From: Streptomyces nojiriensis
GTDB lineage: Bacteria > Actinomycetota > Actinomycetes > Streptomycetales > Streptomycetaceae
Direction of reading: 5' to 3'
DNA: 64,000 bases
NCBI RefSeq assembly: GCF_017639205.1
Contig: NZ_CP071139.1
Span: forward strand, 8,803,501 to 8,867,500
Part shown: positions 17,606 to 24,838 of the stretch, in pieces
How positions within the stretch are numbered: the first letter of the stretch is position 1
Layout of the letters: the number at the start of each line of letters is the position of its first letter
The notes under the pieces: model-generated
The model's input: only the letters and a program-made list of their open reading frames with translations
Told to the model about the DNA's origin: nothing
Database searches by the model: none
Made by a program: the position numbers and the translations under genes

Positions 17606-18274
17606 ATGAGCACCGTACGCAAGGCCGCCATCGCCCTCGCCGCCGTATCCGCACTGGCCCTGACGGCCTGTGGCCCCACCGAGGACGGCGCGGCGGGCGG
17701 GTCCGGGACGCCCAGCGCGAGCCCGACCGCCGTCCCCAGCGGGAGCGCCGGCGGGAGCGCGTCCGCCGGTCCGAGCGCGACCGCGTCGAAGTCGGCGGCG
17801 CCGAAGAAGACCGCGACCCCGTCGAAGCCGTCGAAGTCGGGGTCGACCGACCCCGACTTCGACGTCTTCCCGTGCAGCACGTTCGACGTGACCTTCACCG
17901 CGACCCTGGCCGAGCCCACGACCAGCAGCTACCTGCTGAAGATCACCAACAAGGGCACCAAGGCGTGCCGGGCGCTCGGGCACCCGATCGTCACCTTCGG
18001 CGACCTGGACGGCCAGGCCACCGAACGGGGTGCGGCCCCCGGCATCGAGGACGCGCTGCGGCTGGAACCGGGCCAGTCGGCCTACGCCGGGCTCATGGGC
18101 GGCGCCAACGACGGCAAGGGCAAGACCGTCAACTCGATCGCGCTGACCATGAGCACCGAGTCCGACCTGAAGCAGACACCGCTGAAGGCATCCACCCCCG
18201 GCCTGTACGTCTCGCCCGCCAAGAACTCGGTGACCGCCTGGATGAACAACGCGGAGGACGCGCTGAGCCTCTAG
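17606..18274 (+). CDS. DUF4232-type secreted lipoprotein
   Basis: 222 residues from the ATG at 17606, preceded by AGGGGGG. A short signal peptide ends in the lipobox LTAC (Cys22). A disordered Ser/Ala/Thr/Pro/Lys linker to about residue 80 is followed by a compact domain starting at PCSTFDVTFTATL. That domain contains YLLKITNKGTKACRALGHPIVTF and LRLEPGQSAYAGLM, the pattern of DUF4232 immunoglobulin-like modules, with one Cys pair. It is lipid-anchored outside the membrane with unknown function. Its TAG stop lies in the CTAG at the left end of palindromic element B. Confidence 0.75.
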   Translation: MSTVRKAAIALAAVSALALTACGPTEDGAAGGSGTPSASPTAVPSGSAGGSASAGPSATASKSAAPKKTATPSKPSKSGSTDPDFDVFPCSTFDVTFTATLAEPTTSSYLLKITNKGTKACRALGHPIVTFGDLDGQATERGAAPGIEDALRLEPGQSAYAGLMGGANDGKGKTVNSIALTMSTESDLKQTPLKASTPGLYVSPAKNSVTAWMNNAEDALSL

Positions 18275-18438
18275 GCCGTCTCTTCCGGATCTTGCCGGGC
18301 CCGCGACGCCCGGCACCGCACCTGGCCGCGTTGTCGGGGCGCCCGAGTACGTCCAGTACTCGGGCGCTCCTCCGCCTTGCCATGTACGGCACCGGACGCC
18401 GCGGGCTCGGCCGACAAGATCCGAAAGAGACGGCCCAG
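18271..18438 (+). repeat. Long palindromic (MITE-like) element, copy B
   Basis: About 165 bp bounded by GGCCGTCTCTT(C/T)CGGATCTTG inverted ends, with a central GAGTACGTCCAGTACTC palindrome. It is homologous to the reverse complement of copy A (2326-2494) over its whole length. The left flank is CTAG and holds the stop codon of the DUF4232 gene; the right flank is CCAG. No coding capacity. Short open frames inside both copies encode similar nonsense peptides and are not genes. Confidence 0.8.
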
Positions 18439-18579
18439 GGGTGTCTTGGTGACGGTCCCCGGCACGACCCCGGCACGTCCGCGTTCATCCGGTCGGCCGA
18501 GCACCGCAGGCCGGCCGCGTCCCGCCGGGTCAGGCTGTGGACAAGGACCGTCACCACCGCACAGACGAGGACCGAGCCC
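18439..18579 (+). other. Gap between element B and the next lipoprotein gene
   Basis: 141 bp with no gene. It presumably holds the promoter of the downstream lipoprotein gene; GAGGACC, about 8 nt before its ATG, is the ribosome site. Confidence 0.4.
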
Positions 18580-18930
18580 ATGTCCCACAGCCGACGTATC
18601 AGCACCCTCGTGGGCGTCGCAGCACTGCTGCTGACGGCCAGCGCCTGCTCGGGCCTGGGCCGGAGCACCGTCGGCATGCTGACCTTCCGCGGACACGACT
18701 CGCCGGTCGAGCTGAGCTACTCCAACACGCTGGTCGTCGGCTGCCACAAGATCGGCATCCCGAAGGGGGCCACGCACGTTCAGAACAACACCCTCGTCGA
18801 CATCGTCCTGTACCGGACGCCGGACTGCCAGAAGACCGACAAGGCCGACGGGATCTACGTGGCCACCACCCTCTCGAACGTCACGGCCCCGGTGAGCCTG
18901 CCCTGGCGCAGCTTCAGCGTCATCCACTGA
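18580..18930 (+). CDS. Small secreted lipoprotein, hypothetical
   Basis: 116 residues. A signal peptide with lipobox ASAC (Cys23) is followed by an approximately 90-residue beta-rich domain with two further cysteines (VVGCHKIGIPKG, TPDCQKTD), probably a disulfide. No family recognised. Start supported by GAGGA upstream. Confidence 0.65.
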   Translation: MSHSRRISTLVGVAALLLTASACSGLGRSTVGMLTFRGHDSPVELSYSNTLVVGCHKIGIPKGATHVQNNTLVDIVLYRTPDCQKTDKADGIYVATTLSNVTAPVSLPWRSFSVIH

Positions 18931-18984
18931 CCCCGCGCCCTCCTGCCCTGCGCCCCGCCGCTTGCGGGCGGGCGGGCTCTGTTC

Positions 18985-18990
18985 CATAGT
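18985..18990 (+). promoter_or_regulatory. -10 box of the PLP decarboxylase gene (leaderless type)
   Basis: CATAGT ends 7 nt before the ATG at 18998, selecting it over an in-frame start at 18962. Confidence 0.4.
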
Positions 18991-18997
18991 CCGAGGT

Positions 18998-20365
18998 ATG
19001 GACGAGCGCGAGGCGGCGCTCCGGCAGGCGCACGGCCATGCCGTCCGCTGGCTGGCCAGCCTGTCCGACCGCCCGGTTCCCGCCCGCGCCTCGGTCGACG
19101 AGATCGTGCGCGCGCTCGGCGCCGAGCTGCCCGACGCGCCGAGCACGCCCGCCGATGTCGTCGACCTGCTGGCCACGGCCTGTGAGCCGGGGCTCACCGC
19201 CTTCCCCAGCGGCCGCTTCTACGGATTCGTGATCGGGGGCACCGAGCCGGCCGCACTCGCGACGGACTGGCTGGTCAGCGCCTGGGACCAGAACTGTGTG
19301 ATGCGCGCGGTCTCGCCCGCGTACACGGCGGCGGAGGAGGTCGCCGGCGCCTGGCTGCTCGACCTGCTCGGTCTCCCGCCCGACAGCGCCGTCGGCTTCA
19401 CCACGGGCGCCACCATGGCGAACTTCACCTGCCTCGCCGCCGGGCGCGACACGGTGCTGCGGCGCGCCGGCTGGAACGTGGCCCACGAGGGACTCGTCGG
19501 CGGGCCGCCCGTACGCGTGGTCGCGGGCCGGGACCGCCACATGGCCATCGATCTGGCCCTGCGCTACCTCGGGCTCGGCCGGCCCGAGCTCGTCGAGGCG
19601 GACGAGCAGGGACGCATCGACCCCGAGGCCCTGCGCCGCGCACTGGCGGCCGGCGGGCCCGGACCCACCATCGTGGTCCTCCAGGCCGGCGACATCCACT
19701 CCGGCGCCTTCGACCCCTTCGCCGAAACGGTCCGTGCCGCTCGCGAGGCCGACGCGTGGGTGCACGTGGACGGCGCCTTCGGCCTGTGGGCGGCCGCCTC
19801 CCCGGCCCACGCCCACCTCACCGACGGCTGCGCGGGGGCGGACTCCTGGGCCACGGACGCCCACAAGACCCTGAACGTCCCCTACGACTGCGGCCTCGCC
19901 GTCGTCCGTGACCCCTCCGCCCTCCGGTCGGCGATGGGCGAGCGCGGCGACTACCTCATCCAGCACGAACACGGCGACCCCGTCGACAAGGTCCCCGAAC
20001 TCTCCCGCCGCGGACGCGCCTTCACCGTATGGGCCGCCCTCAGATCCCTCGGCCGCCACGGCGTGGCCGACCTCGTCGACCGGCTGTGCCGGCACGCCGG
20101 CGCCTTCGCCGCCGGCATCTGCGAGATCGAGGGCGCGACCGTCCTCAACGACGTGGTCTTCACCCAGGTCTGCGCCGAGTTCGGCGACGACGAACGCACC
20201 GACCGGGTACTGGCCCGCCTCCTCGACGAGGGCACGGCCTGGATCAGCGGCTCCACCTGGCACGGCCGCCGCGTCATGCGCATCTCGGTGAGCAACTGGT
20301 CGACGACCGACGAGGACGTCGCACGCACCCTCGACGCGATCCGCCGCGCGTCCGACGGCACATGA
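18998..20365 (+). CDS. PLP-dependent group II decarboxylase/aminotransferase-like enzyme
   Basis: 455 residues of the aromatic-amino-acid/glutamate decarboxylase fold (type I PLP enzymes). Seen: the FPSGRFYGFVIGG substrate loop; TTGATMANFTCLAAGRD around the phosphate site; a VHVDGAFGLWAAASP strand whose Asp pairs with the pyridine nitrogen; and the Schiff-base lysine in WATDAHKTLNVPYDCG. It would decarboxylate an L-amino acid or act as a related lyase; the substrate is not evident. It is an isolated gene, convergent with the caspase gene, with only 7 bp between the stop codons. Confidence 0.85.
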   Translation: MDEREAALRQAHGHAVRWLASLSDRPVPARASVDEIVRALGAELPDAPSTPADVVDLLATACEPGLTAFPSGRFYGFVIGGTEPAALATDWLVSAWDQNCVMRAVSPAYTAAEEVAGAWLLDLLGLPPDSAVGFTTGATMANFTCLAAGRDTVLRRAGWNVAHEGLVGGPPVRVVAGRDRHMAIDLALRYLGLGRPELVEADEQGRIDPEALRRALAAGGPGPTIVVLQAGDIHSGAFDPFAETVRAAREADAWVHVDGAFGLWAAASPAHAHLTDGCAGADSWATDAHKTLNVPYDCGLAVVRDPSALRSAMGERGDYLIQHEHGDPVDKVPELSRRGRAFTVWAALRSLGRHGVADLVDRLCRHAGAFAAGICEIEGATVLNDVVFTQVCAEFGDDERTDRVLARLLDEGTAWISGSTWHGRRVMRISVSNWSTTDEDVARTLDAIRRASDGT

Positions 20366-20372
20366 GGACAGA

Positions 20373-22871
20373 TCAAGGCTCCTCGGCGCCGACGGTCGCG
20401 ATGTCCCGTGCGACGTTGAAGTCCGGGCCGTGCTGCGCCCGCATGTCCTCCAGCCACCTCATGGTGCGTGCACCGGCGTACGTGACCAGCCCCGGCGAGA
20501 CGCCCAGCCGGAAACCCCCGAGGAGCGGTTCGTCCTCCGGTGTGCGGGGGAGGACGTTCAGGGGCGACGGGCCGTCCGACGCGTACACGACGCAGTCGGC
20601 GAAGACCGCCAGCGGGAACAGGGCTGCCTTCCGCGCCGACGTGAGCATCTTGCGGTGCATGTTGACCCGGCCCCTCGCGGAGACCGCGGCGCGGATGTCG
20701 GGTCGCCAGGTCGGGCGCTGCGGGTCCTGCCACGACTGGCCGCCGAGCAGGGCCAGACCACCCTCGGCGGTCGCCTCGATCGCGCCGAGCACGGCCGCCG
20801 CCCCGGGATCGCTCCGGTGCCGGCGGGCCATGGCGTCCAGCAACTCCTTCTCGGTGAGGCCCGGGACCATACCGAGGTCGGCCATGGTGGCCAGGTAGCC
20901 GTCCCGCAGCCGCTCGTACCAGGGGTCGAGGTAAGGGGCGCTCCTGGTACGGACGTACGCCTCCAGGGGGCGCACCGCGAAGCCCAGCTCCACCGCGTAG
21001 GCGATGGTCGGGGTGGTGTACCAGGCCGGGCCCGTCGGAGGTCGCCCGTGCGGTGTGAACGGGGAGGGCAGGCGCGCGTCGTGGGTGATGTGGGACAGGT
21101 CCACCAGCCAGCTGCCGGGAAGTGCCTTGTCGAAGCCCGGCCGCCTGACGTGCACGGGGGCGTCGAGCCCCAGGCCGAGCCGGCTCGCCGCCCCGACCGG
21201 CGCCAGGTTCACCTTGATGCCGACCACGTGGGACGCGCGGAGTTCGGCGTCGGTGGGCGGCCGCTGCCAGGAGTGCGCCTCCTCCATCAGCACCTGGTCC
21301 GGAGCGCGCCGGTGGGAAGGCGGGTAGAGGCCCGCGAGCATCGGGTGCCCGTCCGGGGCCTCGCACGGCGCGCAGTCCACCGCATCCGTGAGCGCCGAGG
21401 GATTGGGCGCGGACACCCAGGCCCCGGTCCGCTTGTCGCGCACCGCACGGGTCGGCGGGCGCAGCGCGGTCATCAGCGACAGACCCGTGGCCCCCGCAGA
21501 GCCGTGCGGGGTGATGACGCGCTCGGCGTACGTGCCGAGCACGCGGGCGGCCTCGGCGGGCGGGAGCTGCGCGGTCGCACCCCAGTGGCGGGGGTCGAGT
21601 GCGCCCCAGGGCAGTACGCACAGCTGGACGCACTGCCGCCGGTTCCCCCTGGCGGGGCGGTACAGCCGGGCCCAGGGACCGAATCCGGTCCGGGTCGTCT
21701 GCCAGCCCGCCCGCCGGAGCCGTACGAGGACCTCGTGACCGTCCGGAAGGGACCACCGGGAGCCGCCGCCGGGACCGCGCGGGAGGCCGAACCGTTCGGC
21801 GGCGGCCGGGGTGAGGGCGAGCAGCGGATCGGCGTCGCTGCCGTGGCGGTGCAGCCGCGGCGCGCCGAGTCCCGACAGGGTCAGCGTCCATTCCAGGAGC
21901 TCGGCGAGCGTCGTCGCGGGGGAGTACAGCACGCGGCCGCCCGCGCAGTACGCCCGTACCGTGCCGTCCTCGGCATCGACGACGGCCAGCGGCCCGTTCT
22001 CGAACTGCCGCGGTCCCGCGGAGGCCGGCCCGGAGGGTGGCCGCGGTCCCGCGGTGGCCGGCCCTGCGGCCCGGTTGCGCAGCCGGATCCGGGTGGCGAC
22101 GGCGTTCTGGGCGAACTGCTGCGGTTCGGAGCTGCCGCGCCGCGCCATCCGGCGCCGGACGGCCCGCCAGGCGTCCTCCAGGCTCAACTCCGGTCCCACG
22201 CCCGCTATGCCGTGTTCCAGCACGGAGATCAGCTCGCCGGTGAACTCCGGGAACGGTGCTCCCGGCGGAACGAAGGAGCGCCGCGTCGCGGGAGCCGACG
22301 TCAGGACACAGTCCCCGTGGTCGTCCGCGTCCACCGCCTCCCCGCCGTCGGCCCGGTGCCCGGCGGGCTGCACGGTCTCGTCCAGGGCGTGCGCGAGATC
22401 CTCGCGGGTCGCCTGACCGGCGCCGGACATCGCACCCGCCAGGCCGCTGTAGCAGCAGTCCAGCACCGTCACCCGGTGCCGTGCCCGGTACCCGGCCTGG
22501 CGCACCACGTCACGCAACGTCCGGTACGGCAGCGTCCCGATCTGCGGATGATCCGCATCCGCCTCGGCCAGTGCCAGATACAGCTTCTCGTCGCGGTCGC
22601 GCAGCCCGTGCCCGGCGAAGTGGACGAGGAGCGTGTCCGTGGCCTCCAGGGCGGCGTCCCGCACCGCGCCCAGGATCCGGGAGACGGAGGCGTCCGCGCC
22701 CAGCACCGTGACGTGCCCGGCGGGCAGGCCCCAGACCGACGGGTCCCGCAGCAGCTCGGCGAGGCGCCGTGCCCCCGCGGCGGCCGCGGGCAGCGGCTCG
22801 AGGTCCGGGTGGCCGTAGTCGCCGACCCCGATCAGTACGGCCCGGCTGGCGATCGGGTCAGGAACCGGCAC
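20373..22871 (-). CDS. Caspase-domain protein fused to a Tap-like (telomere-associated protein) region
   Basis: 832 residues. The GTG at 22871 overlaps the end of the EACC1 gene by 14 bp and has AGGA about 8 nt upstream. Residues 10-245 are a p20-type caspase: RAVLIGVGDY, His88 (VHFAGHG) and Cys140 (VLDCCYSG). From about residue 290 to the end the protein matches the body of Streptomyces telomere-associated proteins (Tap): FENGPLAVVDAEDG, GFGPWARLYRP, LGTYAERVITP, LMTALRPPTRAV, GSWLVDLSHITHD, RPTWRPDIRAAV, RVNMHRK, DCVVYASDGPSP, GGFRLGVSPG. The N-terminal HTH of ordinary Tap is absent and the caspase takes its place. Coupling to EACC1 places it among actinobacterial conflict systems. The fusion reading is from memory of Tap sequences and needs a search. 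Confidence 0.75.
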   Translation of the reverse strand: MPVPDPIASRAVLIGVGDYGHPDLEPLPAAAAGARRLAELLRDPSVWGLPAGHVTVLGADASVSRILGAVRDAALEATDTLLVHFAGHGLRDRDEKLYLALAEADADHPQIGTLPYRTLRDVVRQAGYRARHRVTVLDCCYSGLAGAMSGAGQATREDLAHALDETVQPAGHRADGGEAVDADDHGDCVLTSAPATRRSFVPPGAPFPEFTGELISVLEHGIAGVGPELSLEDAWRAVRRRMARRGSSEPQQFAQNAVATRIRLRNRAAGPATAGPRPPSGPASAGPRQFENGPLAVVDAEDGTVRAYCAGGRVLYSPATTLAELLEWTLTLSGLGAPRLHRHGSDADPLLALTPAAAERFGLPRGPGGGSRWSLPDGHEVLVRLRRAGWQTTRTGFGPWARLYRPARGNRRQCVQLCVLPWGALDPRHWGATAQLPPAEAARVLGTYAERVITPHGSAGATGLSLMTALRPPTRAVRDKRTGAWVSAPNPSALTDAVDCAPCEAPDGHPMLAGLYPPSHRRAPDQVLMEEAHSWQRPPTDAELRASHVVGIKVNLAPVGAASRLGLGLDAPVHVRRPGFDKALPGSWLVDLSHITHDARLPSPFTPHGRPPTGPAWYTTPTIAYAVELGFAVRPLEAYVRTRSAPYLDPWYERLRDGYLATMADLGMVPGLTEKELLDAMARRHRSDPGAAAVLGAIEATAEGGLALLGGQSWQDPQRPTWRPDIRAAVSARGRVNMHRKMLTSARKAALFPLAVFADCVVYASDGPSPLNVLPRTPEDEPLLGGFRLGVSPGLVTYAGARTMRWLEDMRAQHGPDFNVARDIATVGAEEP

Positions 22872-23295
22872 CGGGGGTTTCCTGCGACGCGCCGTGGGAG
22901 GGACCCGGGTCGGCCTGCCCGCCCGCCAGAGCGCGCGCGACGCGGGCCGCGTCCTCCGCCGTACCGTCCTCGACGACGACCCGGACACCGTCGTACTCGA
23001 CCACCAGCCGCGCCTCGGAGCGCAGCCGGGGCGGCAGCGAGGCGCGGAACGTGCGGTGCGCGTACACCAGCGCCGTCGCGGAGAACCCGGAAGAGACCGC
23101 GAGATTGATCCACTCGACCAGATCGCCCGACATGGCACCGCTCGGGGCCGTCGCGCGGACCCGCTGAACGGCCGTGTACCGGGACACCTCGCGGTCCTGC
23201 GTCAGCCAGTCGGCGAAATCACCGGTCAGCCCGGCGGTTCCGGCCGCAGCCGGTTCCCCGTCACCGGACTCGATCCGCACGCGCATGCCGGTCAT
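22858..23295 (-). CDS. EACC1-type effector-associated protein
   Basis: 145 residues (or 142 from the second ATG at 23286, which has AAGGA at better spacing). The small beta/alpha pattern fits Effector-Associated Constant Component 1: an N-terminal strand (MRVRIES), FADWLTQDREVSRY, an amphipathic-to-hydrophobic middle helix (GDLVEWINLAVSSGFSATALVYAHRTF), and a C-terminal strand-helix pair (RLVVEYDGVRVVVEDGTAEDAARVARAL). EACC1 proteins precede variable effectors, often proteases, in conflict systems described by Kaur, Burroughs, Iyer and Aravind. Here the effector start overlaps the EACC1 stop, so translation is coupled. The hydrophobic middle may associate with membranes. Confidence 0.75.
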   Translation of the reverse strand: MTGMRVRIESGDGEPAAAGTAGLTGDFADWLTQDREVSRYTAVQRVRATAPSGAMSGDLVEWINLAVSSGFSATALVYAHRTFRASLPPRLRSEARLVVEYDGVRVVVEDGTAEDAARVARALAGGQADPGPSHGASQETPGAGS

Positions 23296-23360
23296 CCTTG
23301 ATTCCCCCGTTTCCCCGTACGTCCAACTGCCCTGCCGACAACGGCAAGAGCGCCCTCACT

Positions 23361-24728
23361 CTATCGTTCCCGATCTTGGTCGACACGCCGTTCGGTCCCA
23401 CCGCTGCCGGTGAGGGTGACGGGCGTCGGGCCGTCGGGGCGGACGGTGATGCTGTACGCGGCCCCCGTCGGGACGGCCCGGAAGTCCGGGACGTGGGCGG
23501 GCAGCAGGAGTTCGAGCAGGGCGACCGACTCCCGCAGGGCGAACTGCTGGCCGAGGCAGGCACGGGGGCCGATGCCGAACGGCAGGTAGGCGCCGGGCCG
23601 GGTCGGACGGCCGCCGGGGACGGTGAAGCGCCGGGGGTCGAAGTGCTCCGGATCCGGCCACAGTTCGGGATCCCGGTGGGTGAGGTAGGGACAGACCAGC
23701 AGATCCGTGCCCGCCTCGACGCGGTAGCCCGCCAGGACGTCGTCCTCGGCGGCGTGCCGGGGCAGGATCCATGCGGACGGGTAGAGCCGCAGCGTCTCGC
23801 CGACCAGTGCCTGGAGGGCTTCGCGCCGCTCCGGCGAGCCCGCGCGACCGGCCGCGAGGGCCTCCTCGCGGGCCGCGGGATGGCGGTCGAGGAGCAGGTA
23901 CAGCCAGGTGAGCGTGGTCGCGGTGGTCTCGTGGCCGGCGACGAGCAGGGTGACGAGCTCGTCCCGCACCAGCCGGTCGGTGTACTCGGGGCGCTCGGCC
24001 GAGGCGTCGACCAGTACCTGGAGCAGCCCCGGCCCGTCGGGCCCCGGGGCGCCGTCCCGGGCGGCGGCCACCGCCCGCCGGGCGACCTCGTCGATCCTGG
24101 CCAGGTCGTCGGCGACGGCCTCCCGGGCGTCCACCCGGTCGGCGGGCAGGCTCGGCAGCGCCGCCACCACGGTGGCCACGGAGGTCAGTTCGTGCGCCGT
24201 GGTGTCGTCGAGCGGGTGCCCGGTGAGCGCCCGCCAGATGGTGTCCAGGGCGAAGCGGCGCATCTCCTCGCCCAGGTCGAAGCTCCGCCCGGTGCGCGCG
24301 TGCTCGGCCCACCGGCCGGCCGTGGTCCGGGCCGCCCCGGCGATCCGCTCCTCGTAGCGGCGCATGCCCTTCCCGGTGAACTGCGACTGCAGCAGCTTGC
24401 GTTGGCGCTTCCAGGCCTCGCCGGTCGCGGCGAGCACCCCGTCGCCGATGAGCAGGCGGGCGCGGTGGGACCGCTTGACGTACCGGTCGGGGTGCAGGGC
24501 GAGCACGTGCTGCACGGCCTCGGGCCCCGTGACCAGGACGGTGGGCTGCGGCCCGAGACGGAACGCGGCGACGCCGCCCAGCCGTTCCCGTACCTGCGCC
24601 AGCAGGTCGACCAGTTCTCCCTGATGGGTGCGCCACCGCTCCACGCAGTCGGCGTCGGCCTCGGGGAGCGGTCGCCCCGCCCCGGACCGCTGCGCGGCGG
24701 GCGGCCCGCTGCTGGCGTCGATGGCCAC
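23361..24728 (-). CDS. Cytochrome P450
   Basis: 455 residues from the GTG at 24728 (AIDASSGPPAA), preceded by AGGAGAAG. The longer upstream frame lacks a ribosome site. Diagnostic features: I-helix AGHETTATTLTW, K-helix ETLR, the PERF-like FDPRRF, and heme-binding FGIGPRACLG with the cysteine ligand. The overall pattern is like CYP102/CYP4-related bacterial P450s, which often act on fatty acids or terpenoids. No terpene synthase or ferredoxin gene adjoins it. It is transcribed toward the EACC1-caspase pair, 65 bp upstream of it, but probably independent. Confidence 0.9.
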   Translation of the reverse strand: MAIDASSGPPAAQRSGAGRPLPEADADCVERWRTHQGELVDLLAQVRERLGGVAAFRLGPQPTVLVTGPEAVQHVLALHPDRYVKRSHRARLLIGDGVLAATGEAWKRQRKLLQSQFTGKGMRRYEERIAGAARTTAGRWAEHARTGRSFDLGEEMRRFALDTIWRALTGHPLDDTTAHELTSVATVVAALPSLPADRVDAREAVADDLARIDEVARRAVAAARDGAPGPDGPGLLQVLVDASAERPEYTDRLVRDELVTLLVAGHETTATTLTWLYLLLDRHPAAREEALAAGRAGSPERREALQALVGETLRLYPSAWILPRHAAEDDVLAGYRVEAGTDLLVCPYLTHRDPELWPDPEHFDPRRFTVPGGRPTRPGAYLPFGIGPRACLGQQFALRESVALLELLLPAHVPDFRAVPTGAAYSITVRPDGPTPVTLTGSGGTERRVDQDRER

Positions 24729-24784
24729 GGCTCTTCTCCTGTCCGGCTGTCGGGACGGTGCCCGAGGGTACGTCGGCATCACGG

Positions 24785-24814
24785 ACTGTACGGGGACAGG
24801 CGTGCGCGGTGACA
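24785..24814 (-). promoter_or_regulatory. Promoter of the P450 gene
   Basis: TGTCAC (24809-24814) and TACAGT (24785-24790) on the minus strand with 18 bp between, about 60 bp before the GTG start. Confidence 0.35.
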
Positions 24815-24838
24815 GCGCCGGAGGGCCGATGGCCCGAT

